DNA of 64,000 nt from an uncultured Bacilli bacterium. GTDB lineage: Bacteria; Bacillota_I; Bacilli_A; RF39; UBA660. Shown piece after piece: positions 1 through 8,605 of this stretch. The notes under the pieces were generated by a model that ran no database searches, was not told the DNA's origin, and saw only the letters and a program-made list of their open reading frames with translations. Position numbers and translations under genes: made by a program. Every line of letters starts with the position of its first letter. Position 1 is the stretch's first letter. The stretch covers positions 62,001 through 126,000 of the forward strand of contig CATBQD010000002.1 in assembly GCA_949505625.1 (NCBI GenBank). Direction: 5' to 3'.

Positions 1-141
1 AGCTTAGTAAAAGTAAATATTACAGATGTTGCTTTGGCAGAAAAGCGAGTAAGTGTTTTAATGGGAGATAAAGTAGAACCTAGAAAAGAATGGATTAATG
101 AAAATGTAGAATTCTCATTGGAAGATGATTATCAAATTTAA
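1..141 (+). CDS. parE: DNA topoisomerase IV subunit B, C-terminal fragment
   Basis: The window opens inside this gene; only the last 46 codons and the TAA stop are present. The fragment reads LMGDKVEPRKEWI near its middle, which is the conserved C-terminal end of the GyrB/ParE TOPRIM-containing subunit. ParE is the ATPase subunit of topoisomerase IV and separates daughter chromosomes together with ParC. I call it ParE rather than GyrB because parC follows 20 bases later, the usual parE-parC operon order. The fragment is too short to judge anything else. Confidence 0.88.
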   Translation, partial: SLVKVNITDVALAEKRVSVLMGDKVEPRKEWINENVEFSLEDDYQI

Positions 142-161
142 TTTTTTGGGGGGATAGTACT

Positions 162-2681
162 ATGGAAGAAATAATAAAGAGAATATATGATTACTCCTTA
201 GAAGAAATTATGGGAGAACGTTTTGGAAGCTATGCCAAAGCGATTATTCAAGACCGTGCTTTACCAGATGTAAGGGATGGATTAAAACCTGTTCAAAGAA
301 GAATTCTATATGCAATGTATCGAGACCATAACACTTATGATAAAGGATATAAAAAATCCGCTAAAACGGTTGGAAATGTCATGGGATTTTATCATCCACA
401 TGGAGATACTAGTATTTATGAAGCCCTTGTTCGTATGAGCCAGTGGTGGAAACAAAATACAGTTTATGTTGATATGCATGGAAACAATGGCTCTATGGAT
501 GGAGATGGAGCAGCAGCCATGCGTTATACAGAAGCAAGATTAGCAAAAATTAGTAATGAACTTTTAAAAGATTTGGATAAAGAAACCATTACTTGGGCTC
601 CTAATTATGATGATACATTAAAAGAACCAACAGTTTTACCAGCGAAATTTCCAAACTTACTTGTGAATGGTTCTAGTGGAATCAGTGCAGGATATGCAAC
701 CAATATACCACCTCATAACTTAGGAGAAATTATAGATGCTACTATCAAAAGGATTGATAGTCCAAATTGTTATTTGGAAACAATTTTAGAAATTGTAAAA
801 GGACCAGATTTTCCAACAGGCGGAATTGCTCGCGGAAAGAATGGTTTATTAGATGCCTACAAAACTGGTAGAGGGCGTATTATGGTTCAGTCAAAGTATG
901 AATTTGTGAAGAATAAAGGCAAAGACCAAATTGTTGTTAGTGAAATACCTTATGAAGTAAATAAAGCAGCACTAGTAAAAAAAATAGATGATATTCGTAT
1001 TGACAAAAAGATAGAAGGAATAGCGGAAGTCAGAGATGAATCAGACTTAGAACATCCAGAGACCATTGTAATTGATTTAAAAAAAGACGCTAACCAAGAT
1101 TTAATTATTAACTATTTATTAAAAAATACAGATTTACAAGTATCTTATAACTTTAATATGGTAGCAATTGTGAATCGTAGGCCAATGACTTTAGGAATCT
1201 TAGAAATATTGGATGCTTATATTGCTCATCAACGGGAGGTCATTGAAAAAAGAACCAAGTTTGATTTAGAAACGGCAAAAGCAAGAATGCATATTGTAGA
1301 AGGATTCTTAAAGATGATGTCTATTTTAGACGAGGTTATAGCAACCATTCGTTCTAGTAAAGATAAAGGCGATGCAGTCATAAATTTAGTTAAAAAGTTT
1401 GAATTTAGTGAACTTCAAGCGGATGCCATTGTAAAATTGCAATTATATCGCTTAACCAATACTGATGTTACAGAACTAGAAGAAGAATATAAACGATTAG
1501 AACTTATTGTAAAAGGATTAGAGGCAATTCTTAATGATGAGAATAAATTAAAAAATGTGATGAAAGAAGAACTTAGAGCAATCAAAAAAGAATATGCAGT
1601 AGAAAGAAAAACACAGATTGAAGACGAACTTGTTGAAATTAAGATAGATACAACTTCAATGATACCAAAAGAGGATTGTATTGTAGTTGTAACAAAAGAG
1701 GGATATGTAAAACGTGTTACGACAAGAAGCTATAGTGCAAGTGATGATGAAACCGCTTTAAAAGAAGGCGATTATCCATTAGGAATTTATGAAATGAATA
1801 CGTTAGATACCATTTTGTTATTTACCGATTTAGGAAATTATTTATATGTTCCTGTTCATGAACTTCCAGATTTGAAATGGAAAGAGTTAGGAAAACATAT
1901 TAGTAATCTTATCAAAATTGAAGCTGGAGAAAGTGTGGTAGCAAGCATTCCAGTCTATAACTTTGAAGAAGAAACATATATTACCATGTTCTCTAAAGAT
2001 GGAATGGTAAAACGAACCAAATTATCTGATTTTAAAGTGCAACGTTACTCGAAACCAATGACAGCAATGAAACTAAAAGGAAATGATAAAATCGTAAGTG
2101 TAACAGATAGTCATGGAGAAGATGTATTTGTAATTACCAAAAGAGGATATGGACTTCATTATAATACTGATGAAATTCCTGTAACTGGAATTAAATCAAG
2201 TGGAGTAAAAGCAATTACTTTAAAAGAAGATGAAGTAAGAAGTGGAATTCTATTTGATTTAAGTATTCCATATGTGACAATCTTTACTACAAAAAATACA
2301 GGAAAACGAGTTAAAATTTCAGAATTTGAAAAAACAGCTCGTGCTAGACGAGGAGTACTAGCTATCCGTGATGTTAAGACCAATCCTTATGAAATTATGA
2401 ATGCGTTCATTGTAGAAGGACATACTATCATGGGAATTAAAACAAGAACAGAAATTAATCCATTTAAGATAACAGAACTACCAATTGCAGATAGATATTC
2501 TACTGGTACTACAATCACTAGAGAAAAAGTATTAGACGTATTTATGATGTCGACTTTAAAGAGAAAAGATAATTTAACAGAAAAGGAAATTGAAAAGCAA
2601 CAAGAAGAGATTATTGATTTAGAAAAAGTAGATGAAAAAATTATGACCATTCATGATTTCTTAGATGATTTTACAGTATAG
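162..2681 (+). CDS. parC: DNA topoisomerase IV subunit A
   Basis: This is the DNA breaking and rejoining subunit of topoisomerase IV. The 839 residues cover the N-terminal winged-helix domain, with the active-site tyrosine in AAAMRYTEARL (Tyr122), the tower and coiled-coil region, and C-terminal beta-pinwheel repeats. The quinolone-determining segment reads HPHGDTSIYEA at residues 78-88, with Thr83 where Staphylococcus GrlA has Ser80 and Glu87 where it has Glu84. A GGGGGGAT ribosome site precedes the ATG. Position directly after parE supports ParC over GyrA. A perfect 8-bp terminator hairpin follows immediately, so the pair looks like a closed operon. Confidence 0.95.
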   Translation: MEEIIKRIYDYSLEEIMGERFGSYAKAIIQDRALPDVRDGLKPVQRRILYAMYRDHNTYDKGYKKSAKTVGNVMGFYHPHGDTSIYEALVRMSQWWKQNTVYVDMHGNNGSMDGDGAAAMRYTEARLAKISNELLKDLDKETITWAPNYDDTLKEPTVLPAKFPNLLVNGSSGISAGYATNIPPHNLGEIIDATIKRIDSPNCYLETILEIVKGPDFPTGGIARGKNGLLDAYKTGRGRIMVQSKYEFVKNKGKDQIVVSEIPYEVNKAALVKKIDDIRIDKKIEGIAEVRDESDLEHPETIVIDLKKDANQDLIINYLLKNTDLQVSYNFNMVAIVNRRPMTLGILEILDAYIAHQREVIEKRTKFDLETAKARMHIVEGFLKMMSILDEVIATIRSSKDKGDAVINLVKKFEFSELQADAIVKLQLYRLTNTDVTELEEEYKRLELIVKGLEAILNDENKLKNVMKEELRAIKKEYAVERKTQIEDELVEIKIDTTSMIPKEDCIVVVTKEGYVKRVTTRSYSASDDETALKEGDYPLGIYEMNTLDTILLFTDLGNYLYVPVHELPDLKWKELGKHISNLIKIEAGESVVASIPVYNFEEETYITMFSKDGMVKRTKLSDFKVQRYSKPMTAMKLKGNDKIVSVTDSHGEDVFVITKRGYGLHYNTDEIPVTGIKSSGVKAITLKEDEVRSGILFDLSIPYVTIFTTKNTGKRVKISEFEKTARARRGVLAIRDVKTNPYEIMNAFIVEGHTIMGIKTRTEINPFKITELPIADRYSTGTTITREKVLDVFMMSTLKRKDNLTEKEIEKQQEEIIDLEKVDEKIMTIHDFLDDFTV

Positions 2682-2706
2682 ATATTAGGATTCTAATATC
2701 TTTTTC
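2681..2706 (+). terminator. Intrinsic terminator after parC
   Basis: Perfect inverted repeat GATATTAG / CTAATATC with a four-base loop, followed by a T-rich run. It starts on the last base of the parC stop codon. Confidence 0.8.
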
Positions 2707-2771
2707 CTATTCTTGGTATGAAAGAAAAGAACCAGAATATACTTTAATAAAGAGTAGAAAGGAATGAGTTT

Positions 2772-4118
2772 GTGAAAAAAGAAATGTGGATAGGACTTTC
2801 TTTAGTACTTGTTTTAATTATTGGAACGATTACATATTTTTGCATTGGTAATAAAAAAGAAACATTGAAACAAGTAAATGGTAGAGTTCTTATGGCAAAA
2901 GATGATTACGTAGTTGTAAAAGATGATAATGATGTTGTCTATAAATTTAAATTGGAAGATTTTATTTTTGAAATCGGTGATGATGTTGTCATTAATTATA
3001 CTGGGCTATTAGATTCCAATAAAGATGTTCAAGATATTGAAATTAAAGATTATGTAAGGTCTTCAAAAAAAACAAAAATAGCAACAGAAGATGGAATTTT
3101 TAAAGATTATTATAAGTTTGCTGAAAAGCGATTAGATACGATGTCATTAGATGAGAAAATAGGTCAGCTATTTCTAGTTCGTTTTCCAGATAAAGATGCT
3201 GCAAATATTGTAAAAACAAATGGATTTGGAGGATATGTATTATTTGGAAGAGATTTTCAAGGCAAAACAAAAAATGAAGTTATTTCTATGATTAAAGAAG
3301 TTCAATCAGCTTCTAAAATTCCACTTTTAATAGCAGTAGATGAAGAAGGTGGAAGTGTTGTTAGAGTAAGTAGTAATAAGAATTTAAGAGATACACCATT
3401 TTTATCTCCGAGTGAATTATATCAAGATGGTGGACTATCAAGAATCAAAGATGATACGGTAGAGAAAAGTTTATTATTAGCTAGTCTTGGCATCAATGTC
3501 AATTTAGCACCTGTTGTAGATGTATCAACAAATCCAGCTGATTATATGTATTCTAGGTCATTAGGAGAAGATACTGATACAACATCTAAATATGCTGCGT
3601 CAGTAATAGAAGCAAGTAAAGGTGGAACTGTATCTTATACATTAAAACATTTTCCAGGTTATGGAAATAATCCAGATACCCATACTGGTAGTGTAACCGA
3701 TTCAAGAACTTATGAAAGCATTTTAAAAAATGATATTCCACCATTTCAAGCAGGAATTGATGCAGGTGCAGAAGCAGTTCTTGTTAGTCATAATACAGTA
3801 ACCAATATTGATTCTTCAAATCCAGCTTCATTATCTATTCCAATTCATAATATATTAAGAGAAGATTTAGATTTTACTGGTGTCATTATTACTGATGATT
3901 TATCGATGGGAGCAACGAAGGATATTGATGATAAGATTGTAAAAGCACTTCTTGCTGGAAACGATTTATTAATTGTAACAGATTATGAAGAAGCAATTAA
4001 GGAAGTAAAGGATGCCGTTAATAGTAATCGTCTTAGTGAAGATGTAATTAATGATAGAGTAAAACGTATCTTGGCTTGGAAATATTATAAAGGATTATTA
4101 TATGAAAACCAAAAATAG
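2772..4118 (+). CDS. Membrane-anchored GH3 beta-N-acetylhexosaminidase (NagZ-like)
   Basis: Glycoside hydrolase family 3 enzyme, expected to release terminal N-acetylglucosamine from cell-wall fragments outside the cell. Residues 5-25 form one membrane helix with a short cytoplasmic side, so the protein is probably anchored. Residues about 30-95 are a small beta-rich linker domain before the barrel. The barrel carries IAVDEEGG (187-194), the NagZ motif KHFPGYGNNPDTH (292-304, general acid-base pair Asp302/His304) and ITDDLSMGA (373-381) with the nucleophile aspartate. The start is GTG with AAGGAATG upstream. It lacks the C-terminal GH3 domain that some Bacillus homologues have. Substrate is inferred from the family, not shown. 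Confidence 0.85.
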   Translation: MKKEMWIGLSLVLVLIIGTITYFCIGNKKETLKQVNGRVLMAKDDYVVVKDDNDVVYKFKLEDFIFEIGDDVVINYTGLLDSNKDVQDIEIKDYVRSSKKTKIATEDGIFKDYYKFAEKRLDTMSLDEKIGQLFLVRFPDKDAANIVKTNGFGGYVLFGRDFQGKTKNEVISMIKEVQSASKIPLLIAVDEEGGSVVRVSSNKNLRDTPFLSPSELYQDGGLSRIKDDTVEKSLLLASLGINVNLAPVVDVSTNPADYMYSRSLGEDTDTTSKYAASVIEASKGGTVSYTLKHFPGYGNNPDTHTGSVTDSRTYESILKNDIPPFQAGIDAGAEAVLVSHNTVTNIDSSNPASLSIPIHNILREDLDFTGVIITDDLSMGATKDIDDKIVKALLAGNDLLIVTDYEEAIKEVKDAVNSNRLSEDVINDRVKRILAWKYYKGLLYENQK

Positions 4119-4142
4119 TTAACAATTGTTAGCTATTTTTTT
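4112..4142 (+). terminator. Intrinsic terminator after the GH3 gene
   Basis: Stem of ATAGTTAAC with GTTAGCTAT (one G-U pair), loop AATT, followed by seven Ts. It overlaps the end of the hexosaminidase gene. Confidence 0.85.
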
Positions 4143-4291
4143 AAGTGTTCACACCTAGATTTTTTATTTGGATTTTGGTACAATGAATTTGTCTTTAAAA
4201 AGTGTGAAAAAAATCAATATAATTTGACGAATTGATAGTAGAATAGACAAATGACACAGATAATTGCATATACTATTACTAGGTGGTTATC

Positions 4292-4654
4292 ATGGCGAAT
4301 ATAGAAGAATTTAAAGGTTTTGTTAAAAAAAATCCGAGGCTTATTAAATATACGAAATCAGGGGAAATGAGTTGGCAAAAGTTTTATGAACTTTATGATT
4401 TATATGGAGAAGATGAAGCAACTTGGAAACCTTATTTGGGAGTAGCAGAAGTAGCAGCTCCAGTAGCAGGAATGGCTTCTTTTGCAGATTTGATGGGTTT
4501 ACTTAAAAATATTGATTTGGATAGTGTTCAAAATGGAGTGAGTAGTATTCAAAGAGTTTTGAGTGTTGTGCAAGATTTAACAGGAAAAGATACCAAAGAA
4601 GAGGTTAAAACAGAATATAAGCCTAGACCTCTTTATAAGCACTTCGAAGATTAA
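4292..4654 (+). CDS. ylbD: YlbD-like protein
   Basis: A 120-residue protein whose N-terminal half, with FKGFVKKNPRLI and a WQKFYELYDLYGEDEATW segment, follows the YlbD family of Bacillus (annotated there as a putative spore coat protein, role unproven). The central part is Ala/Gly-rich and hydrophobic, and the tail is charged. The ATG at 4292 sits eight bases after AGGTGG; the in-frame GTG at 4283 lies inside that ribosome site and is rejected. The stop TAA overlaps the ylbE ATG by one base, and rsmD (ylbH in Bacillus) follows, so the ylbD-ylbE-ylbH order supports the call. The ylbF and ylbG members seem to be missing here. Confidence 0.75.
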   Translation: MANIEEFKGFVKKNPRLIKYTKSGEMSWQKFYELYDLYGEDEATWKPYLGVAEVAAPVAGMASFADLMGLLKNIDLDSVQNGVSSIQRVLSVVQDLTGKDTKEEVKTEYKPRPLYKHFED

Positions 4655-4875
4655 TGACATTAGAAACTCAATTTGCACTCAAAAACAACTCTTATTTTAG
4701 TCAATATATTAGAGAAAACTCCAATTGGTATAAAATTTTAAATCGTGAGCCTAGTATGATTAGAGCATTTGAAGAAGAAGTGAAAACCAATTATAAATTA
4801 AGACCATCCGATAAAATTAATAAGGCATTAGAAACATTAGAAATGATTGAATCAATTATGGGAACATTAAAATAA
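4654..4875 (+). CDS. ylbE: YlbE-like protein
   Basis: A 73-residue soluble protein resembling the YlbE family. It has the signature of a short helix with a YIRENSNWYKIL-type motif, followed by a basic stretch and a C-terminal helix. Function is unknown in the family. Its ATG overlaps the ylbD stop codon (TAATG), so translation is probably coupled. It has no good ribosome site of its own. Confidence 0.72.
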   Translation: MTLETQFALKNNSYFSQYIRENSNWYKILNREPSMIRAFEEEVKTNYKLRPSDKINKALETLEMIESIMGTLK

Positions 4876-4876
4876 A

Positions 4877-4895
4877 AAGAGCGAGAATCGCTCTT
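4877..4895 (+). other. Perfect RNA hairpin between ylbE and the small ORF
   Basis: Seven-bp stem AAGAGCG / CGCTCTT with loop AGAAT, just after the ylbE stop. There is no T-run after it; a strong AAAGGGGAG ribosome site follows at once. It is therefore better read as an RNA stability or processing hairpin than as a terminator. Confidence 0.5.
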
Positions 4896-4911
4896 AAAGG
4901 GGAGTAATAAT

Positions 4912-4992
4912 ATGTGTGATTGCTCACGTTATTATAAATTCCCAAAAATTGTAATATTATACGAAAGAAGTGAGAAAGTTGAGAATTATTAG
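4912..4992 (+). CDS. 26-residue small ORF overlapping the rsmD start
   Basis: ATG at 4912 stands six to eight bases after AAAGGGGAG, one of the best ribosome sites in this stretch. The ORF encodes 26 residues beginning MCDCSRYYKF and ending in a charged tail. It overlaps the start of rsmD in another frame by 14-23 bases. I recognise no family; it is not a recognisable YlbF or YlbG fragment. It could be a leader ORF that couples translation into rsmD, whose own start codon is weak. Confidence 0.5.
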   Translation: MCDCSRYYKFPKIVILYERSEKVENY

Positions 4993-5500
4993 TGGAATTT
5001 ATAAGGGACGCAATCTAAAAGGGTTTGATATTGATGGAACAAGACCAACGATGGATAGAGTGAAAGAATCTTTGTTTGCAATGATTCAAAATGATATCAA
5101 AGGTTCAAATTGCTTAGATTTATATGCAGGAAGTGGAGCTTTAGGAATAGAAGCTTTCAGTAATGGTGCGAATCAAGTAACTCTTGTTGACCAGAATCAA
5201 GTGGCCATTAATATTATGAAAGAAAATATAAAGGGCATGGAATCAATTACAATTATTCATTCTGATGCGTTTAAACTTCATAATTATACCAATCAAAAAT
5301 TTAATTTAGTTTTTTTAGACCCTCCATATCATAAAGAATTGATAGGCCCAACACTTCAGTATTTAAAGGAACATGATTTTTTAGAAAAAGAAGCAATCAT
5401 TGTATGTGAGTATGAAGAGGAAGATTTTAATTATGATGGTTTTACCTTATTAAAGATGCGAACATATGGAAGAAAAAACATAAAAATACTAAAATTTTGA
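4979..5500 (+). CDS. rsmD: 16S rRNA (guanine966-N2)-methyltransferase
   Basis: RsmD methylates G966 of 16S rRNA. The protein starts with the family N-terminus RIISGIYKGRNLKG. It has the TRPTMDRVKESLF segment, a SAM-binding motif LDLYAGSGALGIEA, and the catalytic DPPY motif within VFLDPPYHKEL. I choose TTG at 4979, five bases after AGAAGTGA, because it gives the family's usual N-terminus. GTG at 4970 adds three residues and is the alternative. Position after ylbE matches ylbH of Bacillus. Bacilli often have coaD next, but here a bacteriocin locus follows. Confidence 0.92.
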   Translation: MRIISGIYKGRNLKGFDIDGTRPTMDRVKESLFAMIQNDIKGSNCLDLYAGSGALGIEAFSNGANQVTLVDQNQVAINIMKENIKGMESITIIHSDAFKLHNYTNQKFNLVFLDPPYHKELIGPTLQYLKEHDFLEKEAIIVCEYEEEDFNYDGFTLLKMRTYGRKNIKILKF

Positions 5501-5528
5501 AAACGGGTTAGGATATTCGTTTTTTTTT
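5500..5528 (+). terminator. Likely terminator after rsmD
   Basis: AAAACG pairs with CGTTTT across a 12-base loop and runs straight into a long T-tract. The stem is short and A-T rich, so efficiency is uncertain. Confidence 0.5.
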
Positions 5529-5559
5529 GTTGTATCTTATGGGTGAGGAGGTAGAAGTT

Positions 5560-7644
5560 ATGCGTAGGCATCCAGTTGTATTACAAGAAGACCATAAAGA
5601 TTGTGGCGCTGCTTGTCTTTCTATGATTATTGAGCATTATCATGGATATATTCCATATGAGGAGCTTAAAGATAGTCTAGGTGTGAGCAAAGACGGAGTG
5701 AGTGCTGCAAGAATTATAGAGGTAGCAAAGAAATGTGGATTTGAAGCGAAAGGTGTAGAAGGAAGTTTTGAAGAATTTCAAAGGGAAGCAATTTTATTAC
5801 CTTGTATTGCCCATGTTTTATTGGAGAAAAGTTATTATCATTATCTTGTAATTTATGAGCTTCATATAAAGAAGAAATATCTAATTGTTGGAGACCCAGC
5901 AAAAGGAATTTATAAAATGAGTTTTGAAAAATTTGAACAGATTTGGCAACATGTTATTTTAACCTTTTATCCTAAAATACCAATTGTATATAAAAAACCA
6001 AACCATATTTTGAAAGAACAATTCTTAACCTTGTTGAAAAATGAAAAAAAACCTTTTTTTACTATGATATGTTTGTCTATTATTGTAACAATTTTTTCAA
6101 TCTTTTTCTCTTTTGTATTAGAGCATTTTGTAACACTTTTAAATAATCATGATGAAATGACTTATCTTTTATGTTCCATTTTACTTTATGCTAGCTTTAT
6201 TTTTCTAAAAAATGGAAGTAACTTTTTTAGAAATAAGATTTTCTTTCATATATATGAGAGAATCGATTTTAAATTTATGCGTCTTATTATTGAAAAAATA
6301 CTTCATCTTCCTTATCGATACTTTAAAAACAGAACCACAGGAGAAATGATTTCTAGAATTGGGGATATTGGAATAGTCAGGTCTTTTCTGGCTACAATTA
6401 CGTTGTCATCTTTGATGGATTTGCCTCTTTTGGTAATTAGTGGTGTTGTTTTATATTTTATTAGTAGTAAATTATTTCTTATTTCTCTTTTTACTTTATT
6501 TTCCTATATTGTTTTATTCATTATTTATCAGAAACGAATTACTTCAAAAGTGGAAGAAGTAGAGGAAAACAATTCGTTTGTTACTTCCTATATGGTTGAA
6601 ACATTAGGGGGCTATGAAACTATATTTGGAAGTCATTTAAAAGGACACGCTAAAGAAGAAATGATGAAACGATATATGGATTATATAGAGGGAGTAAAAT
6701 TGTTAGAATATGTTCAAAATGAGTCTGGAGTGTTCAGTCAGTCTTTATATGAACTTTCTATATTAACCTTTTTGGCTTTAGGTATTTATTTTGTAGCTAA
6801 AGAAGAATTAACGATTTCATCTTTGTTATTATTTCATTCTTTATTCCTGTATTTTATAGAACCAGTTAGAAACTTATTAAAATTAGGGGAAGATTTTAAA
6901 AAAGTGAAAGTATCTTGGAAACGACTTTCTAACTTGTTTTTGGAAACAGAAGAATTTGGAATTTATAATGAAGATTTAAAAGGGAATATTGAAGTGAGAA
7001 ATTTAACATTTTCTTATTTTGAGCAACCAATTTTGAAAGGACTTTCTTTTCAGGTGAAGAAAGGGAGTAAAGTTTTACTAGTTGGAGAAAGTGGGAATGG
7101 GAAAAGTACCATTTTAAAATTACTAATGAAGTATTATGAAGCACCAAAAAATACAATTTTTCTAGATGGAATTGACATTAGAGAATATAAAGAAGAAGTA
7201 ATTCAAAATAATATTTTGTATGTATCTATGAAAGAACAACTGTGGACAGGTACCATTTATGAAAACATTTTACTCGGAAAAGAATCAGATTCTCGATATC
7301 AAGAAATATTGAAATTGACAGAAGTGAATTCTATTCTTTCGAAAACACCGTTAGGGCATCGTTTGGTTTTAGAGGAAAATGGAGCTAATCTTTCAGGGGG
7401 AGAGAAACAGAGAGTTGTTTTAGCGCGTACCCTTTTATTACCATTTAATGTTTTATTATTAGATGAAGCAACTAGTCAAATTGATAGTAATATGGAAAGA
7501 AGAATTTTAAAACGACTCTTTAAAAAATTTCCAGATAAAACAATCGTTATGGTCTCTCATCGATTTGATAATTTAGATTTGTTTGACCAAAAAATTGAAA
7601 TAAAAAATGGTTTAGTTTTGGAGGATGTGAGTAAGTGTGGATAA
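5560..7644 (+). CDS. Peptidase-containing ABC exporter for double-glycine peptides (PCAT)
   Basis: One polypeptide of 694 residues that removes double-glycine leaders and exports the mature peptide. The N-terminal C39 peptidase has the catalytic Cys15 in DHKDCGAACLS, His94 in SYYHYLVIYE and Asp112 in VGDPAKG. Membrane helices fill about residues 165-420. The ATPase has Walker A GESGNGKST, signature LSGGEKQRV, Walker B LLLDEATSQ and the switch histidine in VSHRF. The ATG at 5560 is eight bases after GGTGAGGAGG; longer in-frame starts would run into the preceding T-tract. It is followed by a small membrane partner and small peptide genes whose leaders end in Gly-Gly, so its substrates are probably encoded at 8073-8401. 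Confidence 0.93.
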   Translation: MRRHPVVLQEDHKDCGAACLSMIIEHYHGYIPYEELKDSLGVSKDGVSAARIIEVAKKCGFEAKGVEGSFEEFQREAILLPCIAHVLLEKSYYHYLVIYELHIKKKYLIVGDPAKGIYKMSFEKFEQIWQHVILTFYPKIPIVYKKPNHILKEQFLTLLKNEKKPFFTMICLSIIVTIFSIFFSFVLEHFVTLLNNHDEMTYLLCSILLYASFIFLKNGSNFFRNKIFFHIYERIDFKFMRLIIEKILHLPYRYFKNRTTGEMISRIGDIGIVRSFLATITLSSLMDLPLLVISGVVLYFISSKLFLISLFTLFSYIVLFIIYQKRITSKVEEVEENNSFVTSYMVETLGGYETIFGSHLKGHAKEEMMKRYMDYIEGVKLLEYVQNESGVFSQSLYELSILTFLALGIYFVAKEELTISSLLLFHSLFLYFIEPVRNLLKLGEDFKKVKVSWKRLSNLFLETEEFGIYNEDLKGNIEVRNLTFSYFEQPILKGLSFQVKKGSKVLLVGESGNGKSTILKLLMKYYEAPKNTIFLDGIDIREYKEEVIQNNILYVSMKEQLWTGTIYENILLGKESDSRYQEILKLTEVNSILSKTPLGHRLVLEENGANLSGGEKQRVVLARTLLLPFNVLLLDEATSQIDSNMERRILKRLFKKFPDKTIVMVSHRFDNLDLFDQKIEIKNGLVLEDVSKCG

Positions 7645-8086
7645 GAATGTATGGAAGAATCAATCTTGGATTTTAGAAGTTCCTTATCCAAAAGGAATAA
7701 AACGCTGTATCTGTTTTTTAACGGTTTGCTCAATTTTATTGTTACTTTTGATATTTTGTTATCATTATCCAATTTATGAAACTTTTTATGGGACAATTAA
7801 TGAAGATAACAAAAATGTAGTAACAGTAATGGTACCATTTTTAAAAATAGAAGAATTTGAAAGTGCCATCATAAGAAATAGAGATGTGCAATTAGTAAGT
7901 GTAGATTCTACTCCCGAGCTTATTTCTGGAGAACATGTAATAAAAGCTGAAGTGATAGTATCGATATCTAAAAAATTATTAGTAGAAAATAATATTGTAG
8001 TTATTCGGGTAAAAACAAAGAATATGAGTATTTGGAAAGAATTTAGTCAAAAATGGAAGAAAGGAATGAAAAATGAAGCAAGTTGA
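7637..8086 (+). CDS. Small membrane-anchored partner of the bacteriocin exporter
   Basis: A 149-residue protein that overlaps the exporter gene by eight bases, from a GTG start. It has one strong membrane helix (about residues 22-43), followed by a soluble beta-rich domain outside the membrane. The domain shows the short-barrel character of HlyD/MFP adaptor ends (KAEVIVSISKKLL, NIVVIRVKTK). Bacteriocin exporters usually work with a longer HlyD-like accessory protein; here only a short version is present. The function is inferred from overlap with the exporter and from topology. I do not recognise a named family. Confidence 0.6.
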   Translation: MDKNVWKNQSWILEVPYPKGIKRCICFLTVCSILLLLLIFCYHYPIYETFYGTINEDNKNVVTVMVPFLKIEEFESAIIRNRDVQLVSVDSTPELISGEHVIKAEVIVSISKKLLVENNIVVIRVKTKNMSIWKEFSQKWKKGMKNEAS

Positions 8087-8219
8087 AAATGAAAAATTAA
8101 ATAAAGTTCAAGGAGGAGGCGGAATTAGCTTAGGAGTAGGACTTGTGATTGTAGCAGGAGCTATATTTGTTATCGGGGTCATTGATGGATTTTTTAGACC
8201 ATTAAAATGTAATAAATAG
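8073..8219 (+). CDS. Bacteriocin-like peptide A with double-glycine leader
   Basis: A 48-residue precursor. Residues 1-15 look like a double-glycine leader: ENEKLNKVQGG has the acidic start, leucine and valine spacing and GG that C39 peptidases recognise. Cleavage after Gly15 would leave 33 residues, Gly-rich at the start, then one hydrophobic helix, ending in RPLKCNK with a single Cys. Further glycines (Gly16, Gly17) make the exact cut uncertain. The ATG is nine bases after AAGGAATG and overlaps the partner gene by 14 bases. This resembles class IIb two-peptide bacteriocin subunits. Activity is inferred only. Confidence 0.75.
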   Translation: MKQVENEKLNKVQGGGGISLGVGLVIVAGAIFVIGVIDGFFRPLKCNK

Positions 8220-8233
8220 GAAGGAGTTTTAAA

Positions 8234-8401
8234 ATGCAAGAATTAAATTTAGAAAAAATGAACGGAATAATGGGAGGTGTTAGCATTACAGGGACTTTTA
8301 TTAATGCACTTGTAAGAGGAATTGATGTATTGCTAGATTTAGGAAGAAGCTTAGGTTCTGCATTCCGCAGGTCAAAGGAAAACGTGTTATGTCCACTATA
8401 A
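8234..8401 (+). CDS. Bacteriocin-like peptide B with double-glycine leader
   Basis: A 55-residue precursor. The leader MQELNLEKMNGIMGG matches the double-glycine consensus closely (Leu-x3-Met-x2-Ile-x-Gly-Gly). Cleavage after Gly15 leaves 40 residues with an amphipathic helix (about 20-40), a basic FRRSK patch and a C-terminal VLCPL with one Cys. It lies 14 bases after peptide A behind an AAGGAG site. Two different leader peptides side by side suggest a two-component class II bacteriocin. A single cysteine in each would allow a disulfide between them, but that is speculation. Confidence 0.75.
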   Translation: MQELNLEKMNGIMGGVSITGTFINALVRGIDVLLDLGRSLGSAFRRSKENVLCPL

Positions 8402-8535
8402 AAAAATATCAGAAAGGAATTATTTGGATGTTGTTGATTGCGGGCATTCCTCTTATGGTACCATTTCTAGCAAATATAACAGAAATGATATTAAAAGCAG
8501 GAAGAATTATTGGAACCATTATTCGAATTTATTAA
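8389..8535 (+). CDS. Small hydrophobic peptide C, immunity or leaderless bacteriocin candidate
   Basis: A 48-residue ORF overlapping the end of peptide B by 13 bases, with AAAGGA about ten bases before its ATG. A second in-frame ATG at 8428, after its own AAAGGA, would give 35 residues. The product is one hydrophobic helix (IIWMLLIAGIPLMVPFLA) and a basic, amphipathic tail. No Gly-Gly leader is present. Class II clusters often place a small immunity protein here, and leaderless bacteriocins have similar size and charge, so both remain possible. Confidence 0.6.
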   Translation: MSTIKKYQKGIIWMLLIAGIPLMVPFLANITEMILKAGRIIGTIIRIY

Positions 8536-8556
8536 AAGCACTTTGGTGCTTTTTTC
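8534..8556 (+). terminator. Terminator of the bacteriocin operon
   Basis: Perfect 8-bp stem AAAAGCAC / GTGCTTTT with loop TTTG and a T-run, beginning at the stop of peptide C. Confidence 0.88.
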
Positions 8557-8605
8557 TGTTTTCAGAAAATTTTGTCGAATTGCTTTCTTTTTCTAGCTTT
8601 TTTAG

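Noticed and set aside
4877..4895. Terminator between ylbE and rsmD
   Set aside because: The stem is perfect but is followed by a ribosome site rather than a T-run.
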